This document shows positions 1 to 9,148 of a stretch of 21,621 nt of DNA, piece by piece. The stretch spans positions 1-21,621 of the forward strand of contig NAVB01003015.1 of the NCBI GenBank assembly GCA_002179805.1, given 5' to 3'. The translations under genes and the position numbers were made by a program. The DNA is from Acanthamoeba lenticulata. Taxonomy: Eukaryota; Discosea; Longamoebia; Acanthamoebidae. The stretch's first letter is position 1. Each line of letters begins with the position of its first letter. The notes beneath the pieces were generated by a model. It had not been told where the DNA came from and did not search any database. It saw nothing but the letters and a program-made list of their open reading frames with translations.

Positions 1-63
1 TCCATCTTCTTTTGTTAATCTTTTTTTAATTAAATAAACCAAACACCCGCGTTTTCGTGGCAG

Positions 64-1716
64 GCCTTCCCACTGTGCAAGGTCCGCTGCCGATTGCCTC
101 GCTGGCTGGCGGTGATCTTGGTCCTCATTCTGCTCGTCATCGCCTTTATCGCCCTAGGCCTCATCATCAGCGTCACCATCGCCGACGTCGTCGACAACAT
201 CGGTACAGTACAAACTTCTACACATTCCTCCGGCTCGAACTGTGCGCTCACAAACGGACTTCACCGCAACAGACACGTACAAGGAGCGCGCCAACGCGCT
301 GCTGGACCGCATTGTCGAGGTGGCCGAGGACTACGGCTACACGCGCGCTGAGATCGAGGCCATGATCCCCGAGGTCAACCTGAGCGACTACGCTGTCACC
401 GCCGCGTCGTATCTCTCCAACATTCTCACCCAGGCACGTCCCCTACAAACTTTATTCATCCCCTGCTTCTTCTCTAACTGAGGGCTCTCTCTCTCTCTCT
501 CTCTCGGTCTGTCCACCAAACCGCAGATGGCTCTGGTGATGTTGATCGTTGTGTACATGCTGCTCGACTACGACGGCTCCAATAAGTCGGCGCTCCGTTC
601 GGCCATCGATGTCCGCATCCGCAAGTACATCCTCGTACGTTCTTCCCTTCGTCTTGTTCGATTCGCCCTTGTGTTGGCCCTTTGGCGCCCCGCAGTTATA
701 TTGAAAGCACGCGTGGAATGCGAGCAGATCCACACGATCATCTCGGTGCTGACGGGCGTGGGGACCTGGCTCACGCTGGTGGTCTTTGGAGTCGATCTAG
801 CGCTCTTCAACGGCCTCATGGCATGCATCCTCAACTACATCCCCAACATTGGCTCCGTGCTGGGCGTCATTCTGCCCCTTCCTTTCGTCATCTTCAAGGA
901 GAACTTCCAACTGTGGGAGCTCCTCGCCGTCGCCGTCGTCCTCACGGTCGTCCAGGTTCGACAACAGCTGTTCCTCTTCCTTCTCCTTCTCCTCCTTCGT
1001 GCACGACCCAAACTGGTGCCTGACGGGAAACGCACACCATACGCACACACATAAACACACGACAGTTCATCACGGGCCAGGTGATGGAGCCAAAGATCCT
1101 GGGCGATGTGATGGACATCCCTCCCATCACCGTCATCTGCTGCCTCCTCTTCTGGGGCTCCATCTGGGGCATTATCGGCGCCATCCTCTCCGTACTGCAC
1201 TCCTCTCAATCTTGTTTGGAACGCATTCTTATGTTGTTGTTTTGGTCTACCCATGCAGGTCCCATTGACGGTCTCCATACAACTCTACTTGGACAGCATA
1301 GACCATCCAGCCGCCAAAGCGCTCGCCGGCATGATCGTCGGCAACTTCAAGGTCCCCACCTTTTCACTTTCCAGTAGAGGAAGGGAGTTGAAGGCGTCGT
1401 CAAGCTCACGCTATTGTGGTTGGTGGTGGGCGTGCAGATGTTCGACACGACAGCGAAGGACACTGCGGCGCCGACCAAGGAGGCCGCCAACGCCAAGGAT
1501 CTCGAACTGGCCGTCCAGTCTGACGACGTTGGTCACGCCGAGGGGCACTACCACTCTGGCTCGCACGGTCAAGTCGACGACTACGGCCACAGCGACGAAT
1601 ATTATGGTGGCGAATACTACGGCCACCATGGTGGGGGCTACGACGGCTACTCGGCATCCCACCGAAGCGCCAGCGGCGGCGACGTCGAGTTCCAGCGCCG
1701 ACGGAGCAAGCCTTAA
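64..1716 (+). CDS. AI-2E family transporter-like membrane protein, 5' end missing
   Basis: Multi-pass permease of the AI-2E/PerM type (PF01594). Family members export small molecules or ions; the substrate here is unknown. The window opens inside an intron ending at 63. Proposed exons are 64-202, 273-433, 527-634, 728-955, 1066-1191, 1259-1351 and 1438-1716, all phase-consistent, giving about 377 visible residues. Seen: hydrophobic helices (LAVILVLILLVIAFIALG, MALVMLIVVYMLL), then the family core with LNYIPNIGSVLGV and, near the end, LFWGSIWGIIGAILSVPLTV, both typical of PF01594. The acceptor at 727 was chosen because it restores the family pattern YILIHTIISVLTG. The donor at 434 reads GC rather than GT. 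The last exon codes for a His/Gly/Tyr/Asp-rich hydrophilic tail, probably cytosolic. The final intron is uncertain: acceptors at 1377 (26-base intron) and 1437 (86 bases) both keep frame. The family is confident; exact edges less so. Confidence 0.8.
485..504. repeat. (CT)10 microsatellite in an intron
   Basis: Perfect CT dinucleotide run inside the intron 434-526 of the AI-2E-like gene. It lies about 20 bases before the acceptor, so it probably also serves as the polypyrimidine tract. Confidence 0.9.
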
Positions 1717-1885
1717 AAAAGCCCTCATCAATCAATTGATTCCAATTTTGTGCTTTTTCTTCATGTTAATACATGTATGTACTTTGTTGTTGTGCCACAG
1801 CGCGTGCGAGCGGGAGAGGTTCATTACAAAAGTATTGTGGTCGTGTGCTGTACATGAACGGGAAGAAAAGACAAAAAAAAGGAAT

Positions 1886-1902
1886 AATAAAATAATAATA
1901 AA
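1886..1902 (+). terminator. Poly(A) signal pair downstream of the AI-2E-like gene
   Basis: Two AATAAA hexamers (1886-1891 and 1897-1902) lie in an A/T-rich stretch 170 bases after the stop codon of the AI-2E-like gene. They fit a eukaryotic cleavage/polyadenylation signal for that + strand transcript. The site sits between two convergent genes, whose stop codons are about 235 bases apart. Confidence 0.6.
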
Positions 1903-1951
1903 AAGGTCGGAAGGGAAGGTCGCTGCTTCCGGCCGAGGCCTGCAGGTGTGC

Positions 1952-2871
1952 TCAGACCGCGGAGAGGGCGCGAAGACGTGCCTGGAGGTCGACATCCTCC
2001 TGTGTGTTCTCGGGCGTTTCGGCTTCGGGCACGGGTCGCGCCGGAACTGGCTTGATGTCCAGCAAGATGCTGTCCAGCACCTAAAGTACGCCAACACACG
2101 CACGAAGATAAGGTTAGAACCAAACCCTCATACCGTAGCCTTGTTGGAAATGTGGCCGCCGCACCTTGTCAATCTCTTCCTGAGCCTCATCCTCTTCGTC
2201 GTCGAGGTTGAGGGCGTCGTCCATGATCTCTTCGATAAGGCCCATCTGTTGGTAGGTGAGACGTCTTGAGTTAATGATTGTGAGGAGGTGGTTGGGAAAA
2301 AGCAGGTGTAAAGAGTCCTGGGTGGGATTCTGACCTTCTCCATCTCGCGCGCCATGTTCATCATGGTTTGCTGAATGACAGGCAGCTTGATCACGTTGTT
2401 CATGGACTGCATCACCGCAGCACTCTTGGCCAATACGCCCGACACCTTGAGCGTAGCTGAGCTCATCACAACGGGCCAGCGTCAGGAGGGCGTGAGCCGA
2501 AGAAAGTGGGGGGGGGGGGAAGCCGTGGTACCGAGTTGGTGCGTGAGAGCGAGGGAAATGGAGTGCAGCTCGGCCTTAGACTTGTACATGCGCTCCTTGG
2601 CCTGGCGCGACTGCACGATCTGCCTGGCAAGGATGCGAGCTGACTTTTGATCACCTCGCTTCGCCACCTGTTTGATTTCGAGCTTGACCTTTTGCTCTTC
2701 GCGCTCCAGCTCTGGCCACGCGTGAGGGAAAGATGGAAATGGAAAAGTAGAAGGCAGAATACCTCGAATGGAACGTTCGATGTTGCGTTCCTCCTTGCGC
2801 AACTCACGTTGCCATTTGCGGACTACCTCCTCTGGTTTTATCGTTTTGCCAAAGAGGAACGAAAGCGACAT
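1952..2871 (-). CDS. VPS24: ESCRT-III subunit Vps24/CHMP3
   Basis: Charged multivesicular body protein 3 co-polymerises with Snf7/CHMP4 and Vps2/CHMP2 on endosomal and other membranes to drive scission; Vps4 disassembles the polymer. Exons on the minus strand: 2871-2763, 2711-2532, 2456-2335, 2245-2165 and 2080-1952. Together they give 206 residues, close to the 222 of human CHMP3. Evidence: start MSLSFLFGKTIKPEEVVRKW, with the short amphipathic N-terminus and family helix 1; REEQKVKLEIKQVAKRGD (basic helix 2); QLATLKVSGVLAKS, formed exactly across the 2456/2532 junction; GLIEEIMDDALNLDDEED (acidic, autoinhibitory helices); and a C-terminal EDVDLQARLRALSAV that matches the MIT-interacting motif used to bind Vps4. 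Vps24 is preferred over Vps2 because of the FGK...KPEEVVRKW start. All junction phases agree. Intron 2 carries a run of 12 G (+ strand). Confidence 0.92.
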
Positions 2872-3776
2872 CTTGATCTTCGATTCCTACACAACGAAAA
2901 ACAAACTTTTATGTTTTTACCTTTTCCTTCCCTTTTTCTGCTGCTTCGCTGGTCGCTGTTACGCGCAAGCTCTACCAGTTAGCGAAGGCCAAGCAGCGTG
3001 ACCACGACTATCCCAGGTACGGGCGGTACCATCGTGCCACGGTGCGCACCAGCGTCGACAACGTCGCACGAGGGAGGGAACCCGTGAACAACGAGACAAC
3101 GAGATTAATGAATCGAAGAAAAGAGTCTTCTTTGTTGTCCTACTGGTAGTACACCTGCACCAATGCTTGGTTTTGGGGGGGGGGGTGGTGATGCTAGCAT
3201 TTGTTGAGGCATCAGTCGTACGTTATGGCGCGCTGGTGTCCCGAGTGCCGACTTCCTCGAGGGTGCGCGAGGCTCGCGAATGGGTGGCTTCGATTGCGTC
3301 TGCTGGGCTCGAGTGCAGGTCTTCTTAGGCTTCATCGTCTCACCTCTGTGGGGAAGCAGCTACCAGCCGCCACTGCAGCAAAAGAGACCCAAGGAGAACA
3401 CGAAGTTGACGGATGCAGCGGCTAAGCGCCTGGATATCCGTCCATGTTCACTGCAATCATTTTGTAATCACGCACAAAAAACAGATTCCAAAAAGAAAGA
3501 GCGGCCCGTATCCGGCCGTTTCTTCCGACTTCTGCAGTCGACTCCCAGGGGCGGGCGTCCGTCAACACACAGACTACTCCCTTCTCTTGCCTTAACGAGG
3601 TTTCTTGTCGACATTCGCTTCGTACAAACGCAACGGTTCGAGAAAAGAGTCAGTACCCTTACCACCTTCGACCGTGTTCACACCTCTCTCTCAAGACACT
3701 CTCTCTCTCTCTCTCTCTCGAGACCTTACTTACTACTTCGAAGTACTCTCAAGCGTTTTTCAACACCACCACCAAG
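2872..3776. other. Intergenic region without a confident gene; probable divergent promoter
   Basis: About 900 bases between the start of Vps24 (-) and the start of the membrane-anchored coiled-coil gene (+). No recognisable protein was found in any frame. Open but unconvincing stretches occur at about 2945-3147 (+, basic, no clear start codon) and 3280-3798 (+, low complexity). It contains an 11-G run at 3175-3185 and a (CT)10 run at 3699-3718, which lies just before the coiled-coil gene and is probably in its 5' leader. It could hold both promoters and untranslated leader exons, or a small gene that I cannot recognise. Confidence 0.5.
3699..3718. repeat. (CT)10 microsatellite in a probable 5' leader
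   Basis: Perfect CT dinucleotide run 58 bases upstream of the proposed ATG at 3777. Similar CT runs occur in introns of the same gene at 3997-4014 and about 4180-4197, so short pyrimidine microsatellites recur in the non-coding parts of this locus. Confidence 0.9.
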
Positions 3777-6700
3777 ATGTGTCTCTCTCAACTCATGACG
3801 ATTATTACTCTCCTTGGTGTATTGTCGCTTAATGGTTTTCTTATTGCACTCACCACGGCTTTGATACAAGCGGTGATTGACATAATTTGTGCTCTGCTTC
3901 ACGAGGACGAGCCTTGTTTCGGTATGTGCCATCTTCGTGAACGTTGCTGCTGAAAGAAACACGGTTGAATTTACTAACGGACGATTTTAATTTAATCTCT
4001 CTCTCTCTCTCTCTGTGTGTCTCAAATTGGAAATTGTGCTGAACACCACACACAGTATTGACGGCTGTTCTCCTGTGCTCAATCGGTTTTGGTTTGTACG
4101 GTGTGTTTGTGAATGTCAAGTGTTTATTCAAGCACTCCTACAATTGTCTGGCAGCGGCGGTTGTGGTACGACGACGCTCCTCTCTCTCTCTCTCTCTTTT
4201 GCCCCCCCAAACTTAATTCAAGCTTAAAATCGATCTCAACCTCAATTAATCCAAATCTCATCGTCATCAACATCATTAGCTGCTCGTCGGTGTTCCTGAA
4301 CCAGAATATGTCCTGCCGCCGGTGTACTATTACATCAAGCGCTCACTCCTAGCTCACAAGCTCCACGAGAAGGAGCAACTCCTTGTCACCCTTCGGGCCA
4401 AGCAAGAGGAGGATTTGAAGAAGATGAAGGCCGCCGCCACCACCACCACCGCGACGGTGGCCCTGGCCATTATGCCCGCGGCGGCTCCTCCGGCGGACGA
4501 CTCCTCTGCAGCCCTGCCGGCCGGCGGCCGTACGACCGGTGAGGTGGTGCCGCTGCGCACCCGCAGCAGCGTGTCGGAGAAGATAAAAATGGTGGAGGAC
4601 TCGGCCAAGGAGACCGACGAGCCCTCCGCCGCCTCCGCCGCCAACCGGCCTCGTCGCGGCAGCAAGGTCGCCACCCTCCAAGAGTCCATCGGTACGTGGC
4701 CTCACCCTTTGCCCCAGCCCCGTGCTCGCACGATCGTGTGCTGACGGGCGTTGGTGTGTTTGTGTGTTGTGATGCCTCGTCACCATCAGAGAGCACCATC
4801 AACCCACTGGCCCTGCGGAGACCAGGCGCGCGCCGGCCAGTGGCCTCCAGTCGGGACGAGGTCGACGGCTCCGGTCCGCTCGAGATCGCCGACGACTTGC
4901 CTGACTTTGGCGATGACGACGATGACAACGGCGACGTTAGGTCCAGCGGCCGCATCTCGGCCGTGCCTCCGCCCTCTCTGTTTGGCCTTGGCGCCAGCAG
5001 CAGCAGGAGCAACGGCGGCGGCGCCAGTCGTCCGTCGGCGGCAGAGGCGAAGCGGCTGCGGAAGCAGGTTGAGGAGCTCTCGAGCAAGCTGAAGGCCAAG
5101 CAGGCCCGGATCGACATGCTCAACACCCAGCTGTCCGAGCTCGTGCATGCGGCAGACCAGGTGGCCCATGTGCAGAAGGCTCAAGCCGTGGCTCAAGCTG
5201 AGAGCGAGCGTCGGGCGCGTGAGGTCGAGCGTCGGCTGGCCGATGCACGCGCGCGGGAGGCTCATGCTGTGGCTCAAGCCGTTGCTCAAGTTGAGACCGA
5301 GTGGCGCACCAAGCTCGAGGCCAGCGAGAAGCAGGCCCGGGATGAGGCCGGCCAACGACAGATGCAACTCAACCAGCTGCGCCAGCAGGTCCACAGCGAT
5401 GCACTGCACAGGAGGGCCGAGCAGCAAGTGCGGGACAAGGCCCAGCAGGTGTGCGTTGCCACGCTCGCCCACGTCAAGAAGCTCAAAAGGCGGATGCGCT
5501 CAGTCGACGAGGCTGCCCGCACGCGTGAGCATGAGCTCGAGGCCGCTTGGGCCGACCGCCTCCAGGCCCGCGAGCACGAGCTAGGACAGGCCGCGGCAAA
5601 CCAGGCGGCCCGCGCGACCGAGGCCGAGCGTCGGGTGCGCGAGGTCGAGCGTCAGCTGGCCGATGCACGAACGCGGGAGGCTCAAGCTGTGGCTCAGATT
5701 GCCGAGACCGAGCGTCAGGCGCGTGAGGTCGAGCGTCGGCTGGCCGATGCACAGGCACGGGAGGCTCAAGTCGTGGCTCAGGCCGAGACGGCTGAGACCG
5801 AGTGGCGCGCCAAGATCGAGGCGCGCGAGAAGCAGGTCCGGGACGAGGCCGGCCAACTGCGGGCCCAACTCGACGAGCTGCTCCAGCAGCAGGCCGCCCA
5901 TGCCAAGGCCCTGCTGCAGACAACCGAGGAACAGGCCGCGGCTCGAGCAGCAGAGGAGGCCGAATGGCGCGCCAAGCTCGCTGCGAGCGAGAAACAGGCC
6001 GGTGAGACAGCTGGCCAGCTGCAGGTCCAGCTCGACGAGCTGCGGAAGCAGGCCCAAACCGATGCCCTGCGCAGAACTACCGAGCAGCAGGTGCAGGACG
6101 CGGCTGAGCAGACGCGCATTGCCATGCTCGCCCACATCAAGAAGCTGGAACAGGCCGCAGTGGACCAGGCGGCGTGCACGCTCGAGGCCGAGCGTCGGGC
6201 GCAGGAAGTCGAGCGTCGGCTGGCCGATGCACAGGCACGGGAAGCTCAAGTTGTGGCTCAGGCCGAGGCTGCTGAGGCCGAGTGGTGCGCCAAGATCGAG
6301 GCGCGCGAGAAGCAGGCCCAGGACGAGGCCGGCCAAATGCGGGTCCATCTCGACGAGCTGCTCCAGCAGCAGGCCGCCCATGCCAAGGCCCTGCTGCAGA
6401 CAACCGAGGAACAGGCCGCGGCTCGAGCAGCGGAGGCGGCCGAATGGCGCGCCAAGCTGGCCGGTGAGACAGCTGGCCAGCTGCAGGTTCAGCTCGACGA
6501 GCTGCGGCAGCAGGCCCACACCGATGCCCCTGGGGAAGCCGAGTGGCGCGCCAAGCTTGAGGCGAGCGAAAAGCAGGCCAGCGACGAGGCCGGCCAGCTG
6601 CAGGCACAGCTCAACGAGCTTCGGCAAGCCAGCGGGGAAGTCGGCGGCCGACTGCAGACACAGCTCGATGAGCTGCGGCAGCAGGCCCACACCGATGCTT

Positions 6701-7116
6701 TGCGCATGGCCGAGGCCAGGGAGGAAGCCAAGAGACGTACCAAGCTTGAGGCGAGCGAGAAACGGGCCAGCGACGAGGCCGGCCAACTGCGAGCACGGGC
6801 CACACGTCAAGCAGGACTTGTGGTCCAGCGGGTGGACATCGTGGGCGGCGACCTCCTGCACGACGGGGGCGTCACCACCGAGGGTGAGACGAGCCGGGCA
6901 GACCGCTTGTTCAACAGCTACCCCTCCTCCCACATGGCGGCCATCATCGACGACAACGACTACGACGACGAGGGCAGCTGCGTCGTCCACTCCACCAGGC
7001 CCTGCGCTCATGCCATGGCCGGAAAGGGCGGAACAACATCGTGTATTACGCTCAAGCCGGCGAGCGGAGAGGGCGCCTCCCTCATGAAAATAAACATCCT
7101 TTTGCTCATGGCGTGA
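3777..7116 (+). CDS. Membrane-anchored giant coiled-coil protein with internal repeats
   Basis: No named family recognised. Exons 3777-3921, 4056-4165, 4280-4691 and 4790-7116 join with consistent phases to 997 residues. Residues 8-41 and 49-68 are hydrophobic, with a weaker segment near 79-90, so the N-terminus is probably membrane-inserted. A Pro-Pro-Tyr stretch (VPEPEYVLPPVYYYIKR) follows, then an Ala/Thr/Ser-rich linker and an acidic patch (PDFGDDDDDNGD). From about 307 to 891 there is nearly uninterrupted coiled coil rich in Ala, Glu, Gln and Arg, built from repeated blocks (VERRLADA, EWRAKxEAxEKQ, QLDELxQQ, HxKKLxQ). The last 105 residues are not coiled coil. Such a build suggests a tether or scaffold on an internal membrane (inference). 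ATG 3777 is chosen because it opens the hydrophobic segment. The C-terminal end is uncertain, because an AATAAA lies within the last codons. Confidence 0.75.
5701..6529 (+). repeat. 480-base tandem duplication inside the coiled-coil exon
   Basis: Segments 5701-6067 and 6181-6529 align at an offset of exactly 480 bases (160 codons). The stretch 5881-5951 is identical to 6361-6431 over 71 bases. Copy two has lost 18 bases (six codons) just after its EWRAKL motif near 6460, so the offset becomes 462 beyond that point. The spacer 6055-6150 also resembles 5395-5490 at about 660 bases offset, which indicates an older layer of duplication. All changes keep the reading frame. Confidence 0.9.
7089..7094 (+). 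terminator. AATAAA hexamer overlapping the end of the coiled-coil CDS
   Basis: A canonical AATAAA lies 22 bases before the predicted stop codon of the long coiled-coil gene, with no other hexamer before the convergent neighbour's stop at 7200. Either the mRNA has a very short 3' end that uses this signal, or the true stop lies earlier after an unrecognised splice. Confidence 0.45.
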
Positions 7117-7199
7117 ATGGTCCGCGGTTGGCCTCCACCACTCAAGTTCCTGCAGGAACTTGTTGAACCTCTGGCGGTCCACCGAAGTTCTGCTCTTCT

Positions 7200-8873
7200 T
7201 CAGGGCTTGGCCGGGTGCGGCGGTGCGGAGGGTGGGGGCATGGCACCGGCGGGAGCCTTGCCCCGGGGGGACTTTTGTTGGTACCAGCCCCACAAGAAGC
7301 CCGACGTGGAGGAGGCGAGGCTGTCGCTGTCGTCGCGGTGCTGGTTGAGCTCGAGCCGTCGAACGTCGCGGGACTTGCGGCGCTCCTCTTCCTCCTGCTT
7401 GCGCTGGGCCATCTCGTCGGCCGAGAGGTTGTGGATGTTGAGCACGATTTCAGTGAGCTTCTTCTCGAGGCCCTCCACGTTGTCGGAGAGCTCCTTGTTA
7501 CGGGCCTTCTCCTCCCCGAGTGAACGCTCGAGGCCGGCCACGTGCTCGGCGGCGGCCTTGAGCTGCTGAGCGAGCTGCTCGTTGGCCTCGCGTTCGCGGT
7601 CCTTCTCCTTCTGGAGGCTCTCACCGACGCGCTGCATAGTGTCGCGCTCCTCGCCCAGGTCCTCCAACGCGCGTTCTAGCTTCTGCTTCTCCTGGGCCAG
7701 CACGTCGATGCGCTGCTGCAACGCCGCCTGCTCGCTCTCGGCTCGCGCCTGAGCCTCGGCTTTGGCCTGCTCGACCTGCGCGCGCTGGCTTTCGACGTCG
7801 GCTTTTTCGCGCTCGAGCCGCGCCACGTCGGCCTCGAGCCCGCGCTGGGTCTCCTCGAGCGCGGCCTTGCTCGCGAGCGCGGCGTCGAGCTGGGCCTGCA
7901 CGCCGCGCTTGGCCGCCTCCTCGGTCTGCTTGGCCGTCTCCTCGGCGTGCGCGCGCCGCTCCCACTCGTCGCGCTGGGCCTCGACCCCGCGTCGTGCCTC
8001 CTCCTCGGCCCGCAGCCGCTCGGCCGACTCCCGTTCGGTTTGCCGCCGCTCCTCCTCGCTCCGCTCGTACTTGGCGCGCCACTCGTCGCGCTCGGCCTGC
8101 GCGGCGGCCTTCTCCTCCTGCTCCTTCTCGCAGGCCTTGCGCCAGCTGCCCAACTGCTCGCGCGTTTCGCGGATGGCCTCCTCGGCCTCCTTGTCCTTGC
8201 GCGCCCACTCGCGCTCGTCCCGCTCCTTCTCCTCTTTCAGGACCTCGTAGGCCGAGGCCCACCGCGCGCGCTCCTTCTCCTCGGCGTCGCGCGCGCGGCT
8301 GGTCTCCTCGTGTCGCCGCATCCACTCCTCCTTCTCGCCCTTTTCCTGCGCGCGGGCCGCCTCGCTCTCGCCGTGCCGGCGCGCCCAGTCGTCCCGTTCA
8401 GCTTCCACCGCGGCCTTGGCCGCCTCGAGCTCCCGCCGTTGCCGCTCGGCTTCGCTTTTCTCTTCGCTTCGCTCTTCTTCGCTCTTTTCGTACTTGGCGC
8501 GCCACTCGTCCTTGGCGCTGCTCTCCCGCTCCTTCTCGGCCCGCTCGGCCGCGTGCTTGGTCTCCCACGCCTCTCGTTCGGCCTCGCTTTGCGCCAGCGC
8601 TTCCTCCAGCCGCGTGGCCTTGTCGGTCCACTGCTGCAGCTGCTGCTCGACCGCCTGCTTGGCCGCGACCAGCGCGCGGTGGCTGCGCTTGAGCTCGCTC
8701 AGGTCCTTCTCCGCCTGCCACAGGCGTTGGAGCCGCGCGGAGAGGTCGTCTAGCAGCTTGGCGTCGCGCGTGGCGTCCCCGACTTCCTCTTCACCAACGG
8801 CATTGTCCTTTGAAACCTCAGGCCCCTCCGACGTGGGAGGGTTTGTTGTGTTCTGATGAAACTCGCTCTCCAT
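7200..8873 (-). CDS. Cytoplasmic-type coiled-coil protein, intronless
   Basis: No named family recognised. One uninterrupted frame of 557 residues starts at the ATG at 8873. The first ~40 residues are polar (MESEFHQNTTNPPTSEGPEV). From about 40 to 500 the protein is continuous coiled coil rich in Glu, Lys, Arg and Ala, with repeated DEWRAKYEKSEEER-like blocks and long Glu/Lys/Arg stretches. Near the C-terminus is an ESCRT-like or SMC-like generic helix (VEGLEKKLTEIVLNIHNLS). It ends in a short aromatic patch (FLWGWYQQKSPRG) and a Pro-rich tail. No signal peptide or membrane segment is seen. It converges on the membrane-anchored coiled-coil gene, with 83 bases between the stops, and shares the EWRAK motif with it. 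Function is unknown; a cytoskeletal or organelle scaffold is plausible. An alternative 3' exon reading RQRFNKFLQELEWW just beyond the stop cannot be excluded. Confidence 0.75.
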   Translation of the reverse strand: MESEFHQNTTNPPTSEGPEVSKDNAVGEEEVGDATRDAKLLDDLSARLQRLWQAEKDLSELKRSHRALVAAKQAVEQQLQQWTDKATRLEEALAQSEAEREAWETKHAAERAEKERESSAKDEWRAKYEKSEEERSEEKSEAERQRRELEAAKAAVEAERDDWARRHGESEAARAQEKGEKEEWMRRHEETSRARDAEEKERARWASAYEVLKEEKERDEREWARKDKEAEEAIRETREQLGSWRKACEKEQEEKAAAQAERDEWRAKYERSEEERRQTERESAERLRAEEEARRGVEAQRDEWERRAHAEETAKQTEEAAKRGVQAQLDAALASKAALEETQRGLEADVARLEREKADVESQRAQVEQAKAEAQARAESEQAALQQRIDVLAQEKQKLERALEDLGEERDTMQRVGESLQKEKDREREANEQLAQQLKAAAEHVAGLERSLGEEKARNKELSDNVEGLEKKLTEIVLNIHNLSADEMAQRKQEEEERRKSRDVRRLELNQHRDDSDSLASSTSGFLWGWYQQKSPRGKAPAGAMPPPSAPPHPAKP

Positions 8874-9148
8874 TCGAGGGCACCTGCATGTAGCGAATGA
8901 ATCGCTTAACGAAAGAATATCTCCAAATGCTCAACTGCTTTGCATTCTAAGTACCAAAAAATGTGATTTATGGGTGTGCTTGCAGTATATCTCTCAACGT
9001 TGCGTAACGTGTCGTGGCAATCAAACGGCAAAAGAGGCTTCTACTTGATCGTTGCGCCACAAGCAAGCTTCTGTCCGACTGGCCCGGCAAAAGAAAAGCG
9101 CCTGCAGCAAGAGAAAACGGCTGAGAAAATGACAAACGGCCAAGGTGG
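8874..9148. promoter_or_regulatory. Divergent promoter region
   Basis: 275 bases separate the start codons of the coiled-coil gene (-) and the esterase gene (+). The region is richer in A/T than the flanking coding sequence and has a TATA-like TATATC at about 8987. It must hold both promoters and leaders. No specific factor site is recognised. Confidence 0.45.

Noticed and set aside
1253..2269. 338-codon + strand frame after the AI-2E-like gene
   Set aside because: Only 1259-1351 is a real exon; the remainder crosses non-coding sequence, and from 1952 on it is antisense to Vps24.
3280..3798. 172-codon + strand frame before the membrane-anchored coiled-coil gene
   Set aside because: Low complexity with poly-Ser/Leu from CT runs, no recognised domain, and it ends inside the first exon of the better-supported gene in a different frame.
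484..4198. CT runs as CRISPR-like or mobile-element repeats
   Set aside because: They are simple dinucleotide microsatellites in introns and leaders, without spacers, terminal repeats or a transposase nearby.
5663..7087. 474-codon open frame in another + strand frame
   Set aside because: Arg/Pro/Ser-rich frame-shifted reading of the same repeats, with no start context or family features.
5581..7293. 570-codon open frame on the minus strand opposite the coiled-coil gene
   Set aside because: It is the mirror of the repetitive GC-rich + strand exon: its repeats follow the + strand repeats and it shows no domain. Lack of stops is explained by the codon use of the sense gene.
7947..8753. Leu-rich 268-codon frame on the + strand
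   Set aside because: Antisense shadow of the Glu/Arg/Ala-rich coiled-coil gene; the apparent hydrophobicity is the complement of charged codons, not a membrane protein.
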